A DNA stretch of 64,000 nt from Nymphaea colorata (lineage: Eukaryota > Streptophyta > Magnoliopsida > Nymphaeales > Nymphaeaceae), in contig NC_045142.1 of NCBI RefSeq assembly GCF_008831285.2, positions 15,441,354 to 15,505,353 on the forward strand, written 5' to 3'. Each line of letters opens with the position of its first letter. Positions within the stretch are counted from its first letter, which is position 1. Below are positions 47,815 through 60,705 of this stretch, in pieces. Made by a program: the position numbers and the translations under genes. The notes under the pieces are model-generated. The model ran no database searches, was not told the DNA's origin, and was given only the letters and a program-made list of their open reading frames with translations.

Positions 47815-49250
47815 GTTTTCATAATAGGCATAGTTATGTATATGGGGTTTGACCAGAGAATCAGAGTAGGATCATTGTGGGTCTTAAACTGTCAGAAGCC
47901 CTCCCAATGCTTACACATGCTAATGTTTGCTGATGATGGCTAGTTTTTCAATAGCGTTACTTATAAATCCCTCAAAGTTGAATATAAAGCAGGACTTCGA
48001 GGGAATAAGCTGGAGTTGGTTCTCATTCTGTTTGCGTCAACACGGTCAGAGCTTCTCACCTTGCTAACATCCTTGGCTAGCATGTTGGTGAGCTCCCAAT
48101 TAGCTATCTTGAAGTTTCACAAATCAAGGCCCTTTCAAAGAGGAACATTGCAGAGATTACTCCTGAAATGAGGCTTGAAACTCTCTTCCAGGAAGACTAA
48201 TCCCTTTTTGTTTATAGGAAGGTTATGCCTGTTAAAACATAATATCTCTTCAATTCCTTTCTACTGGATGGGAAGTGTTGAGGTTTTCAAAGTTCAAATG
48301 CAACTTTTTGATGGAAATATCATCATTTTCAGTAGCTGAGGCAGGTATGGACTTCTGTAGGCAATTGCTCATATCAGCTCACATAAATTCTTTTGTTTGA
48401 ATATAAATATCTCCATAAATTTTTAGTTATTTATATGCTCAGAATTTAAAATTTAAACTATTAGTGCTCCTTAACGAGAAATTTCTAACTGGCCAGTGCT
48501 CACTTTTTGTATGACAAAAGTCAGGAGCTACCTCCCAACAGCTCCTTGATTGGAAAGCATCACACTATACTATAAAAATGTAGCAGGCTCACAACTGGCC
48601 ATGTTCAGATCCACATGGGCATGATCAGAGTGGGCCACGTTAGACTTGGACCAAAGCGCGCCCAGCCACATAAACTAATCCCTGGTCCACTCGATCGGCA
48701 ATAATAATAACTTAGACTGAGCCTGTCAGCGGACCATACAGCCAGACACACATATTCAACTATTCAATGGCAAGGTATACAAGTTGCCCGTCAAATTATC
48801 GATTTGAATAACAATTGTGCATGCTGCACTTATAAATCATCAACTAAGCTAACACATCTGAATCAGTGCACATTATTTGTATTTACTCAGTAAATCATCA
48901 ACTTTATATCCAATGACACTAATATATGTAAAAATCATCAATCGAAATTAGCAGATCTTTGGAAGTTGTCCGATGGACAAAGAATAAAAATAAAAAACTA
49001 TCGATAAAATTCTTTAGTCATTGAATTTTAGTCACATTGGTAATAGTCACATGGGTAATGACGGTTTATGATGTAGCAATAGTTTATTATGTTTTCAGCG
49101 ACAGGCTTGAATACTTGACGCCTGGATATATATATATATATATATATATATACATGTGTGTGTGTGTGTTTAGTGGCAAATTTAAATATTTCGGCTGATT
49201 TCAATTTCTCTGTCAAATCCAAACTCATATAAAGAAATTCATAAATTTTA

Positions 49251-49291
<41 letters not shown>

Positions 49292-52200
49292 GAAATTTGC
49301 AAACAGTGTTGCTGGATAGATTTTTTTTTTTCTTTAATCTATCTTTAAAAATCCTAAAAACCAAAGTTATAGGTGATTAAAAACAGTACCAAAACCGTTA
49401 CTAATACACCTATTGCGATGACTTTTAGCAAAAGATAAAAAAGATTAAATTCTACAACAATACTAAGCACTATAAAATTTTTGAAGTTATCTTTTCCATA
49501 TATCGACTGTTATAAGGTTGTAGCAGCCGATAATTTGGGTTGCCCTGTTTCAAACTCCTTCTCTCTCTTATTATTTTTCTATTGATGTCACCAACACCAG
49601 CTGATAATTGCTGACGCTAACTACTGGCAACCTTTTATTTCTCCTATATTTAATACTATTTGTTGAACATGCACTATACTTAATACTATTTATTAATCAT
49701 TGATTGAGGAGGGAATTGAAAATTACAAGAAGTGAGTTGTCACTTTAAAATCTCTCTGTGTCATTTACTATGGCTCCATATATAGTGTTTGGAGTTTCGG
49801 TGGCTTTTCCAGTATTATGACATTGAATTGGATAAACCTAACCACGTGAGCGATATTAGAATGCTCAAATTTATGTGCGTGGTCCAATAAAAATTGCACA
49901 ATTCTAATATATAATCATTTTTTAAAAAATTATTTAAAATTATCAGTCAAAGTTTGTCAGATCATATTATTTACAAGTTTTAAATGTTATGGTTTTGGAT
50001 AATTTCATTTGGCTTTTGCCCATATGTTCATCAAAATCAAGATCAGCTTCGTGTGAATTGAATAGAACGCCAAAAGGGCATTTTGGTTCTTGACTATGTG
50101 GTGTTTATGGCGAATTCGAACATATAAATACGCTATCCAAAGGTATAAAGTTAAACAAAACATGAAAAGTATGATGTATAAATCAAATTTTATGAGCCAC
50201 AAAATTCAACGCTGTTCACAATCCCAGTTATGAAATTTGAGTTACAAGTTTTCCAATTTTTTGAAACTCTTCAATGGACTTTCTGAGGACGTTTACATAG
50301 TTGAGTTCACTTAAATATATACCTTTATTTCCGTTCAATCTGATTTTTTACCGAATTGAACTGCATGAATGAACTCAAAATTTCCAAAAAAAATAATGGA
50401 ATTATAAAAAGAAGTAAAATTGATTTCATACGATAAATGTGAATGATTTAAATAATGGCATTTTATCAATTCGATCTACAAACTGGATTTTGCAATAGTT
50501 TATAATCTTAGACATTCTTAGCACATCTACGTAGTTGAATTTACTAGAAACAATTCCAAGTAATCAGACAAGTGAAAAGGCGCCCTAGACCCCAGATGGC
50601 ATATTCTAAGAATTCCGACTCACAAACACATTTCTAAAATAATTTAACTGCTAACTGAAAATGCATATTCACAAGCTAAAAAATGAATAAATACTTGCAC
50701 CTTTCGAAATTTAATTTTTAACGCAGAATTTGACCATGGATGGCTGCTTTCACTGTATAACATATAAAACTCTTAAACTGGAAAGTTTCTTTTAATAAAT
50801 TTTTCACATTAAGTCATGGATGTGATTATGATATGAGAGGAAAATATGGGTACGGACACAGTAACTTTAGAAAATGAGGATACAATTATATGACAAAATA
50901 ACACAAAACAATAAGAATGAAAGCAATATTTAAATAAACAAGTGGTATAATAAAAACACTACAATAAATACAAAAACGTAAAAAATTTTACTTAAATGCA
51001 AATCCCCCTCTTGTTTACAGCATAGTTGGCAAACCCAGTGGATGATCGGGATTGTTCAGCTATTGGGCCACATGGGTTAGGACCCCAGCAATACACACCA
51101 AGACTCACGCCGATTGGGTCGAGCATCGGCTGACTTGGTTGATTCTCAGCCAAGTTAGGCACAATATGAGCATTGGTGATACATAACAAAAACTGATTTC
51201 GACGGCCTTTTTTCTTGAATTGGTATGGAAGAACCAAAAAAAGGGAGGAGAAGGCTGAACCGGTTCCCCCACCCCGGTGACCCTTAGGCCCAAAACCGCA
51301 AAACCAGTCTCGTCCTTCATCTATCTATCTCTCTCTCTCTCTAACGCCTCGAAGGTGGTCCGTCAGGCCATCAGTCACCCTCAATCTATTGGGGGTTGCC
51401 GGAGAGTGTATGCCATGGTTTTCTCTTATATTTCAATGATTCATCAAGTCTATAAGCATTGATTTAGTTAAATAGATCATTTAGGAAAAAAAGCAAAGAG
51501 CTATGGAGAGCGTATGACATGTTTTTCTTTTATATTCCAATGATTCATCAAGTCTATAAGCATTGATTACTTAAATAGATCACTTAGGAAAAACAACTAA
51601 AAAGAAGCAAAGAGCTCTAAAGTAACTTGGTTGCATGCAAGGCTAGGCATCGGATTGGGTACTCGACCGGTACTCGATACCTGGTCCGACTCGGGCCCGG
51701 GCTTATTGGGTTGACCCTAGTGTGCCCAACTAAGCTAGGTTTGGTCCGATAAAATTTTTTTTTAGTATATATTTTATAATTTTTTATATATAATTATAAT
51801 AGTTTATTACGATTAATTATATTTATATATTATTTTATATTTAAAATATATATTTTTAAATTTAATCAGGCCGAACCTAGTCCAGGTTCAGGTTTTAGGT
51901 CTTGGGCCGTGCGTGGGCCTGAGTTTCAAGCTGGCCGGATGCCTTGAATGGGATAGTAAGATTCTTGTCACCTAACCGGCCAGGCCAAGTCACTGAGTCA
52001 ATCCCATTGACCCAATGACGTGGTTGATTGCCAACTGTTTTACTTGCTGGTTTTACAGTAGTACTTGCTGTAATTGCTCAAGCTTGATAGGACTTTTTTC
52101 TTCCTCCTTATGGCAAGAGCAGACCTTGTCACTTGGTAGCTTACAGACAAAAAGACAGTCGATCAAGCTGTTTGTCAACAAACAATGTGAATCTGTGGAC

Positions 52201-53312
52201 GGTACCAACAACATCCTAAGTTTTGGCATTACGTGTTTGGGCTATTAGCTAGGCTTTTATATGTTCTTGACAACTAGCTTCCATCCATGGATGGAGAGAG
52301 AGCATCAGTAAATCACTAAAACATTACCCCAAGCACTATTTAAGTAGAAGCACATAAACATTGTCCAATTTTACTACGACCTTCGAAAGAGGATCACCAA
52401 GCCACAGTCAATTTCTACTCACAAGGCATTAATTGCCAAGTCAAAATTCCCTAGTTTTAGAAGAGAAAGGAAGACAAACCTTTGCATACCTATCTGCCCC
52501 AAAGTCGGCATGACCAGACAAAGTTAGGCAAGGCAATCTCACACAAGGCGACCAAAAAATGAAGTCAGCAGACAAGCGCTGATCCTCTTGTTTCTTGCGT
52601 AGAAAACTAGGTGGTGATAAAGTTATACTCGAATAAGACAGACTTCTTCCACGTTTGAAACTATAGGCTGATCAAAAGCTACGGTTCATGATCAATGATC
52701 TACAATCCAAACACTCACTTGGTAAGGTGGATCAACAATAAAAAATATAGGTAGATGCAAACTTTTGGGGGTCGTTTAGGAGAAGAAATACTTTGTTAGT
52801 GACTCATAAATTAGACCTAAAACTATTGTTTCATGAACCTACTCCAATTTATAAGATACTCGCAAAGTGTCTTTCCTGCCAAACTGCCGCTTAAAGTCAT
52901 ACATATAATCTCAAGTTAAAAAAGAGTCTAACCACATAACTGGCAAGAGTTATATAAAGTCTTTTGAGTTTTATGCATGGATGGTGGTGTCCTAGTTTGA
53001 TGAACAATTTAAGTCATGTCCTAAAACATAGAAGAAACAACTCATAGCTAAAATTGTGAATAAAGTTACATGTGATTGAAGCCCTCTTTTGTCTATAATT
53101 ACTATGAATCTAACTCAAATCGAAGCTGAAGATAAAAGGATAAGCCTTCTTTGCCACATGCAGAAGTGAAGCTCCTGTGTGACTGGCATAAACCACTAGG
53201 CAGTTCTAACCCTTAAAATCCTGCCATTGAACCTAGGTTTAACTAGTTCAAACCATCTAAACAATAAATATAAATTGGTTAATGTAAAAAAAAAAAAAAC
53301 AAAGATTATATA

Positions 53313-53354
<42 letters not shown>

Positions 53355-55910
53355 TTTGTTGCCTTTGCTGAAATTTCTTGATCGGCCATGATTAGTTTGC
53401 GTGAGAGTACGGGCCCGCAAAAAAGACAGGACTGACAGGCGGGGTTCCAAGGGGCGGGGCTTGTTCGAAGTGGGTATGAGCTGGGCAATACCTCACGTGG
53501 CGGATCACGGACCAAATGGACCGCCGAGGTCTGCCGCTTGCGCCGGTCTCAGGAGCACGTGAAGCCAGGCCCGACCGACGTGTTAGTCTGCAGTAAAATC
53601 AGTATGTGCCAGGACCCACAGGAAGAGAGGACAGGCCAACCCAGTACACTGAGTTGCAGTGGATTTCAGCAGTGCTCCAGCTTGGTACACACGCCGGTCC
53701 TCAGGCTGTACTGTGAATCCGCCGCGTAGCTCAGCAAGGCCAATGAACTCGTCCTTCTATTTCCCAGGGGTACAGATGAGCTCGATTCGGCTCACAAAAC
53801 CTTCTCTAGTTACTCGAACTCTATAAAACAAGCTCGAGCTCTACTCAACAATACAGCATACCATCTAGCTATCTAGCTCAATTTATTTCCATCATTTCAC
53901 TTAACTCGCTTAGGTATTACTCAGTTTAAGTATCCTTTCATTATATTTTAACATTTATTATACAACACAGCAAAGCTGAGTTGAATTCTTACCACTCAAA
54001 CTTAAACTCGTCTAATATTACAAACATATATTTGAACTTAAGTTCAACTTGATCTCCAGTCAAATTTTAACTAGCAAGTTTGAGATTCAAGCCCGAGCTG
54101 GCTGGACTCATTGTTATGTAGTCTTACCAGCAAAGGGTCATGCCATCTGCGGGCCCTTCGACGCCTGGGCCAATCGAGGCACGAAAACTCTAATACATTG
54201 AACTCCGAGGTCGGATCGAGCGTCGGCAGCGCTCTCTTACCCTGAAAGTGTAACTAACCTAACGGAAACACCGGTTACATGGGGCAAAAGGCCGTCGCCG
54301 GCGGCGTGCCGAAAAGCAAAGGACGGCCCCCGAAGTTCCATAGGCGAAAAGAAAGCGTGTGGGCCCCACTTCCCCACAACTGCAACAGTAGAAGGCCAAG
54401 ATATGAGTGGCCACGAAGCAACGACACTCCCTTTCCTCCAAACCCGACCACAACTTCACTGCAACACAAGTTCTAAACATCTATCTAAGATTAGTTTACA
54501 TTGGTGAAGATAACGGATCCAGAACTTTTCCGTCTCACAAAGTTCTGGGATATAAGCCTTGTTGTGAGCAGAGATAACGTGGGCATGTTCAAGTCATCAA
54601 TGCGAATAACCACAAACGACAAGGCTCGTGATATTAACGAGACCAAATAACGAGGAAAGTAAGTTATTCGTAATTGTTATAATAACAGGGAACTTGTCAA
54701 TATTATTAACTTTTGGAGTGGTTGGCACCTATTTTTTTAACTTTGGGAGAAGGGGGAGGGTGTAAACTCACGTGTAATGAGTTGGCGAGACCGACAGGAG
54801 AAAGACTCTTGCTGTTGAGCGGTCAATGTTGGCGTCGATCCAGCGAGCCCACGTTGTCATGCCCTTCTGAAATGCCACCAGCCGATCCATGTCCTCCGAA
54901 TACTTTCCGCCTTCTTCCATCACGTCCCACCTGAAAAACGCATTCTCCGGCGACTTTTCCCTTTCAGAAACCAGATTCAGTGATACCAACAAAAAAAACT
55001 CTGGACTTCTCTTACTTACCCTTGAAGAGCTCCTTTATGAGTCCACCAATGTCCCGAGTTGAAGGATAGAACGTCCACACCCTTCCAGGCGTTGCCGTTC
55101 TCGGCGATGGAGTCCAACTTCAGCACTCTTTTCCCGTCCACGATGTCTATGTCCACCAGATACGGTGCCCTGTAGAAAGATATGGAAAGCCCATAATCCT
55201 ACACCACCACATTCATCAAAAGAAAACCTTTTATGTTATTTGCTCGGCCTTCTCGATCCCCAACTCTAAGGGAAGGAAATCAAAAGGAGAAGAAACAAAA
55301 AGAGCAGAGATGTAATTAGAAGAAGGGCAGATGCTTACAAGGAACTGAAAAGTGGACAAGGGGTCTCGTCTGCTCATCTGAACTCTGGCTTTAGGGGCAG
55401 CGGAGTAAAGCATGCAGATCAGCGACTGCCATTGGTTGAGACCAAGAGAATCCCCCACGAACATCATCGACTTGCCCTTCATTTTCGATAGGAAAAGCTG
55501 ACCGTCAAACCTTCCCCACCAAACCAACAAGGAGAAAAAGACTTATTAAGCACAGCCGAGGGTCTTCACTAGCTGGTGAGGCACAGTAGCTTTTTTTACC
55601 TTGGTAGGTCGCAGTTGGAGGGCTGCCATCTATACTTGAGGTACTGAGAATCCGGCCTTCCGAACAACTGACAATTGAACTCGGGGTCGATGTATGGACA
55701 ATCTGAAGATGGATATAAAGGATAGTCTCTGTCGACCACCCAGCTCCCGACGAAGATGTCGCACGCCGATGCGTTGCGGGGCAGCGGCGAGCGGGGAGTA
55801 CGAGCCGACGCCTTCTTGTGATGTTTCGCCAGCAGCAATGCCGGTTGCACTCCCGGGGAAAACCAGAGGAATGCCAGGAGAACGGACGGCCAGAGCCGCC
55901 GGAAGGACAT
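46931..55910 (-). CDS. TBL: Trichome birefringence-like (TBL/DUF231) O-acetyltransferase
   Basis: Five exons on the minus strand: 55910-55600, 55510-55339, 55198-55020, 54930-54772 and 47252-46931. All junctions are GT-AG and the frame closes to 380 residues. The start at 55910 ([17 protein letters not shown]) gives a hydrophobic N-terminal signal or anchor; an upstream in-frame Met at 56000 is less likely. Residues 49-104 form the Cys-rich TBL/PMR5 N-domain ([28 protein letters not shown]). [14 protein letters not shown] at 121-134 carries the catalytic [16 protein letters not shown] and SVSPTHY are conserved core motifs. DCSHWCLPG at 357-365 is the DxxH motif. Family members acetylate wall polysaccharides (xylan, mannan, pectin) in the Golgi; the substrate here is unknown. 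Intron 4 is 7.5 kb. Confidence 0.93.
47781..47812. repeat. (CT)16 microsatellite
   Basis: Uninterrupted CT repeat in TBL intron 4. A (GA)8 run lies nearby at 47651-47666. Confidence 0.97.
49126..49170. repeat. (TA)n(TG)n microsatellite
   Basis: TA run followed by TG run. A second TA run is at 49255-49289. Confidence 0.95.
51640..51950. mobile_element. Putative TIR element with GGCCTAGGCATCGG-like ends
   Basis: The left edge AAGGCTAGGCATCGG is answered by CCGGATGCCTTG at the right, inverted. Subterminal CCGACTCGGGCCCGGGC and GGCCGAACCTAG words flank an AT-rich core. The edges are approximate and no target duplication was confirmed. Confidence 0.5.
53306..53350. repeat. (TA)n microsatellite
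   Basis: TA repeat with one GTA interruption, preceded by a short A run, inside TBL intron 4. Confidence 0.95.
53767..54115. mobile_element. GAGCTCGAG-family remnant in TBL intron
   Basis: Begins GGGGTACAGATGAGCTCG and carries AGCTCGAGCTC, AACTCGCTTAG and GCCCGAGCTGGCTGGACTC words like the elements at 27789 and 59551. The right terminus is degraded. Confidence 0.45.
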
Positions 55911-56060
55911 GATGATGAGAAAGCGAGAGAGAGAGTGAGAGAGATGGGTGGAGAGAGAAATGGGAGGCTCGCTTCTTACAAGCAGCATGAAGTGGAGCAT
56001 TTAAGCGGTGGGCGGCGTAGTGCGGACGGCCACCGTGGCGGCGAGTGAACACGTGAAGGG
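55911..56060 (-). promoter_or_regulatory. TBL 5' leader and proximal promoter
   Basis: Immediately upstream of the ATG the minus strand is a CT-rich leader (CTCTCTCACTCTCTCTCTCG). TTAAAT at about 55999-56004 is a weak TATA candidate. The transcription start is not defined. Confidence 0.4.
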
Positions 56061-56195
56061 CCCACGTCCGCAGTCATTGTTTGGCTCTACAACACTACTG
56101 TCCTCCTTTACCGATGGAGGTTATGCATTGCGTTTTCATTTAGAATCTAATTTTTTTCTTTTCTCTGACAATGAAAAAAAAAAAAAATGGCTCGT

Positions 56196-56582
56196 TGTAC
56201 ATGTAGAATGTCAACCGATCCGATCCGATATATTTTAAGTATATCTATTCTTTCAAATATTCATGTACTCGGATTAAAATTCGGATTTCAAATATAAGCG
56301 AAGAAAAGGCAAATTTTAATATGAATTTGAAATCCGATTTCACAATCTAAAACCGGTTAAATTTAAAAATGTAAAATTAAATCTGACTCAATCAATCCGA
56401 ATCGGTATCCAATCCAATATTTATATATAACTCAAACTAAATCGAAATTCAATTGGTTGTTATTTCTTAAATTCAAATTTGATCTGATTTTTAATCGAAT
56501 AGTATTTTTTTTATATATCAAATTTCAGACCGGTCCCATCTAATATCCGATTTAAATCAAATGTTTTGACATCCCCATGTAC
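56196..56582. mobile_element. Small TIR element upstream of TBL
   Basis: Left end GTACATGTAGAATGTCAACC and right end GACATCCCCATGTAC form imperfect inverted termini. The interior is rich in CCGATCCGAT and AAATCCGATTT words. No target duplication was recognised. Confidence 0.5.
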
Positions 56583-57754
56583 CTTATGTTATTGGAGAAA
56601 GGCTATGGTTAACCGTGGTAGGGGTCGAGTATTTAAGTCTGCCATCGATGCATTTCCTACTGTCCCAGGCTGCGTGAGTGTTCCAGCTGCAAACGGCCCC
56701 ACGGTGGGACGATCGTCTATCAAAAGTCACTCAGCATTTCCTTGGATGGTCCTTTGGACAACTCAGCCTTTACAGGTACCCTTTGATGGGCGACTTTTCT
56801 TTCGCGAACCTTTGATTTATATTAGTTCAGCCAACCGGGCGTCTTACTATGTATTGTCCTTTCGTCCCTCTAATGCCTTTTTGTTTGCTTGCCTCCACGT
56901 CAACATAAAATTCATTTATTGGACACAGAAGAACAAAGTAGGAAGAACATGGCAGTATTTTTTCTATTGATAACATGGTCAACAATTTCTTTGTGAGATT
57001 TTGCCTGGTCTAGCTTTTGATCTATTTCCTCCCTCTTTAAGGAGCTTCCGGCAGCCTTGAATTTTGATTCTAAAAAAGTAAAATTCTAGAAGGTTCTAGT
57101 TTTCCTTTGTATATGATAGTCTGGAATTTTCATTCTAGATTTGAAAGTGATATGTTTGATAAAGCAGAAATTAAAAATCTATAATTCGTGAATTAGACCT
57201 GCCTGACTTATGCCCTAAATAGATATGAAAAAGGTCTAAAATTTTAGAACCATAATTCTATAATTCCATCATTTTGATTATAGAATAAACATATAATTCT
57301 GGAACCAATTTTTTTTGTTTTGTTTGATAACACAGTTTTCATTTCATCAAAAATGAAAATTTTAATTCCAGAATTCTGATTCCGGCCTCAATCAGACACC
57401 CCTTAACTTTTGGTAGGGTTTAATTTTGTTATTATAAAAGGAACACTTCCATTGATTTTTCTGCAGGCTGGTCGCAAGCTGTGGACACAAGAAGAATCAC
57501 TCAAGTGCCAAATGAAAAGCAGCAAGCACAAAAGCAGGTGAAGATTAAACTGTTGACAGAGTCGAAAGAGTTCATCGTTCATACATTAGTTTCGAAATCT
57601 CTAAATCTCCATCCCTTCAATTTTTGTACATTGTGGGTGTTTTCCTTAATATGTTAATATGTTATATACCTATTATACTATTGATATAATATATGAATAT
57701 ATATATTATATGTATATACATAATGCTACACATGTATACAAATTATAGTCAATG

Positions 57755-57814
<60 letters not shown>

Positions 57815-58100
57815 TGCCTTTTGTATCCAGTCAGGATCTACTGGTTGAACATTGAGCTTGGCTCAAAGCGTGTCAAACATGGTGGAAAGATGGCCGAGTT
57901 GTTCTTGAAGAAAATTTTGCAGCCTTTTGTGGAAATCTATGACATGAACATCTTCCTTATTTCCCAACATTAGAAGTGTCAGCCACAGATTTTCTATTCT
58001 CCGTATCAACCCTAGTTTTGACACCATTGCAACGTTCTCCAACCTATAAATTCCGCTTGCCTTTAACTGGCATTACTCTGCCTTGAACTTTTGGTATTTA
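56583..58100. other. Intergenic DNA upstream of TBL
   Basis: The open frame at 56566-56970 (134 residues) has no recognisable motif and starts within transposon sequence, so I do not call it. The rest is AT-rich; 57280-57410 resembles a TIR-element end (CCGGCCTCAATCAGACACCCC). Confidence 0.4.
57755..57813. repeat. (TA)n(GA)n microsatellite
   Basis: About 18 TA units directly followed by about 11 GA units. Confidence 0.96.
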
Positions 58101-58110
58101 TATTAATAAA

Positions 58111-58290
58111 CAAGGGCAGAGTCATGGTAGGGCCCTGGCCCCACCTTAATTTTTTTTCTAAATTTATATGTAAATTTTAAAGAATTTTATTTGTTCTATA
58201 TAAAAATTTTAAAAAATGATAGCTCAGCTCTAGTCAATATTTAGAAACTTTAATTCAGCGTGCCTCATGAAAAATTCCTAGCTTCGCCCC
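58111..58290. mobile_element. 180-bp MITE with perfect 10-bp target duplication
   Basis: TATTAATAAA occurs at 58101-58110 and 58291-58300, flanking an element that starts CAAGGGCAGAGTCATGG and ends CCTAGCTTCGCCCC. The ends are loosely inverted (GGGCAGAGTCATGG against GGGCGAAGCTAGG), and the core is A/T-rich with AAAATTTT runs. Confidence 0.7.
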
Positions 58291-58783
58291 TATTAATAAA
58301 ATGGTGGGAGACCTATCCTCCAGTTTGATTTGGAATTAAGTCTAGCCGTCTTTCCCAATCTCCTGTAGGGAGGTGCAATACTGTGCATTCTTGCATGGTT
58401 ATGGATAGATGCAAACGGTGTGGATATGCATGAACTATGGTTAGATTATATGAAATGTTTGCCTGAACTATAATCATAATTAAAATGTACTATGGGTAAA
58501 AAGATACATAAAATCATAAAAACAGTAGCATATGAACATTAACATGCGTTGATGTACGTAACATGGGGTTGCTTCAATGACACTTGACGGCCATGAAGGG
58601 CCGCCGCCCACATTGCACAATCCTTTCTCTTTCTTATGTGAACTTGAAAGATTACATGCTTTGTCTGAAATCTGTAGGAAATTAACTATTGTCCTAAATG
58701 AAAGGGCTTTGGTTTTAAGCTAAAACACTATGAAACGAACTTAGAGTGGGCCCTAAATTGGATTCCTAATCCTAGCCCCATGT

Positions 58784-58937
58784 AGCAGTGGCGAAGCGAC
58801 ATCGAGAAAAGCAACTTTATTTACATATAAAAACTTCGTTAATTTTCATAATTTTTACATGTGAGTGTCCCTTAACATTTGAAATTTAAAGATAAAAGTG
58901 CCCTTTAGCAAGAAATTTTTGGCTCTGCTACTGTCAT
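58784..58937. mobile_element. Second MITE of the GGCGGAGC type
   Basis: Left AGCAGTGGCGAAGC and right GGCTCTGCTACTG are inverted termini around a core with AAATTTTTGG, like the element at 58111. Confidence 0.5.
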
Positions 58938-59550
58938 ATAGGGACCGAACCAATGTGAAAGCATAAAAAAGCATCACCTAGATTATGAGTCATAATCCAC
59001 ACAGTCTTCTGCTAAAATAAGGGTTTCTGCAGGAATCAGAAGAAAATGTAATATAGTAGAAAACTAAGTTTCCTAAAATTACTAATTTGATGTTTGTTTG
59101 TACCACCAGAAAGTGTTGAATGTAGCATGTGCTGCTTCACATGCATATAACAGTGCATCATAAACCCCCACTGTAGCACTATTAGAAATTCTAAGGCATG
59201 GTAACGTGAATTCTATATGCATCCAAAGTTGATATTTTCTTGGTGGTGGCTTGAAGTTCACATTCAGTAAATGTTGCTTTCCCATTTCTGGAGAGGTTCC
59301 AAACAATCTTGTCAGATCATTTCATTTAGGAGCATACTGCTTCAATGTTTCTCTTATGGACATGTCTCCTGTGGTCAACCGTTTATTATTTTGGAAGTTA
59401 CTTTTTCCAAGAATGATGAATGAACTATAGTGCCTTACACCTTTTTTCGTCCAAGTATTGACTGCTTAGCAGGAACAACTGTATAACCAGACAAGGAGAT
59501 GAAAATGGCAACATTACTGTGAGTGTGGGTCCTTCCATTGACTAGCGCTG

Positions 59551-60131
59551 GGGATGTACAAGAGCCTAGCTGAGCCAGCTCAAACTCGGCTTGAGTGCCA
59601 AAGGGATCAGTTTCGAGCACAGTTGGAGTTACCTAGCTTGAGCTTGCTTGACTTGACTTAGAACAGCTCAAACTTGTCTCGGTTATGCTCGAGCCAGTGG
59701 CAGAGACACATATACGCTGGTGTGGGCAACTGGGTTTTCTTTTATTTTTACATTAAGGTTTTCAAATATTTACTCTGTTATATATGAGTCGAGAAAATTC
59801 TTCTGGCTCCACCACTACTGGCTTGAGCTGAGATCTGCAAGCTGTCATTAAAAAAAAAATTTCTTCACCACAAGAGGAAACACCCAAGTTTTATAGTCAT
59901 GACATGATACTTGCCAGCCATGAGGAACTCCCACCTTTTTATATATTTTCTTTCTAGAAGTTTACAAGTATAAACGAGTTGACCCTGCTTAGCTCGAACT
60001 CAACTCATTTATTTAAGCGAGTATGTTACTTGATTCGAATTCGACTCATTTAATACACAAGTTGAGTGTGAGTCGAGTTTAGCGGCAGAGTTTGAGTTGA
60101 GCTCGAGTTGGCTGGATTGGTTCAAGATCCC
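59551..60131. mobile_element. GAGCTCGAG-family TIR element with nested insertion
   Basis: Left GGGATGTACAAG and right TTCAAGATCCC form loose inverted ends. The interior carries GAGCCAGCTCAAACTCGGC, GAGTTGAGCTCGAGTTGGC and related words. Bases 59696-59816 are a separate insertion of the GGCGGAGC type. Confidence 0.55.
59696..59816. mobile_element. Nested MITE, GGCGGAGC type
   Basis: Left AGTGGCAGAGACAC and right CTTCTGGCTCCACCACT are inverted ends. It interrupts the GAGCTCGAG element and must be the younger insertion. Confidence 0.5.
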
Positions 60132-60650
60132 TAATTGAAGTGTCCTAGATTTGCATATGCCGGACACAAATGGCATTTCCTTTTGGCGCTTGTTGGCAAT
60201 TATGTATGTGGCCCCTCGTACCGTAAAGCGTTTTTCCTTTTTAAAAGTCACGAGCAAGGGATGATTGACATGGTTGCGTATTTGCTTTTACAGATTGAAC
60301 ACTACCTTTTGAGGGGCTGAAGTTGTATCAAGGAAGGCTCATCGGGAATTTAAATTGCTTGAATACTAATACACTGCCCACAATAATGTGGTGCATTATA
60401 GCCATGACATTCTTGACGATTAGTTCCACTTTGAGGTCTCTCCCATTGTCCCGCTTTAAAAATTTCCTGTACTTCATAATGCGTTGGTTTGTTTAGGCAG
60501 GTAATGGCGATAGAAATGCCCAAATCGCTTTATCACTTCACAACAAATGTCTGTGACATCATGAGTTGTGTTTTCACTACAAGACATCTTCATACCGCTT
60601 TTCACTAATTGTGATCAGCCTTAAATTACACAATGGGATCTACCAATTCT

Positions 60651-60705
<55 letters not shown>

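Larger units (their letters stand above)
47253..54771 (-). other. Giant intron 4 of the TBL gene
   Basis: 7519 bp between donor GTGAGT (54771) and acceptor CATACAG (47253). It contains GA/CT and TA microsatellites, a TIR element near 51640-51950, a GAGCTCGAG-family remnant at 53767-54115 and a GC-richer stretch at 54120-54480. No intact gene lies inside. Open frames at 47428, 52015, 53538 and 54259-54480 match nothing I recognise. Confidence 0.88.

Noticed and set aside
54259-54480. Overlapping frames on both strands in a GC-rich stretch
   Set aside because: They lie inside the TBL intron, have no known motif, and mirror each other across strands.
55630-56052. 140-residue minus frame and two plus-strand frames over TBL exon 1
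   Set aside because: Shadows of exon 1, which carries the TBL signal and Cys-rich domain in the chosen frame.
56566-56970. 134-residue plus-strand frame
   Set aside because: It starts inside a TIR element, has no recognisable domain and shows no conserved composition. It could be checked by transcript data, but the sequence alone does not support it.
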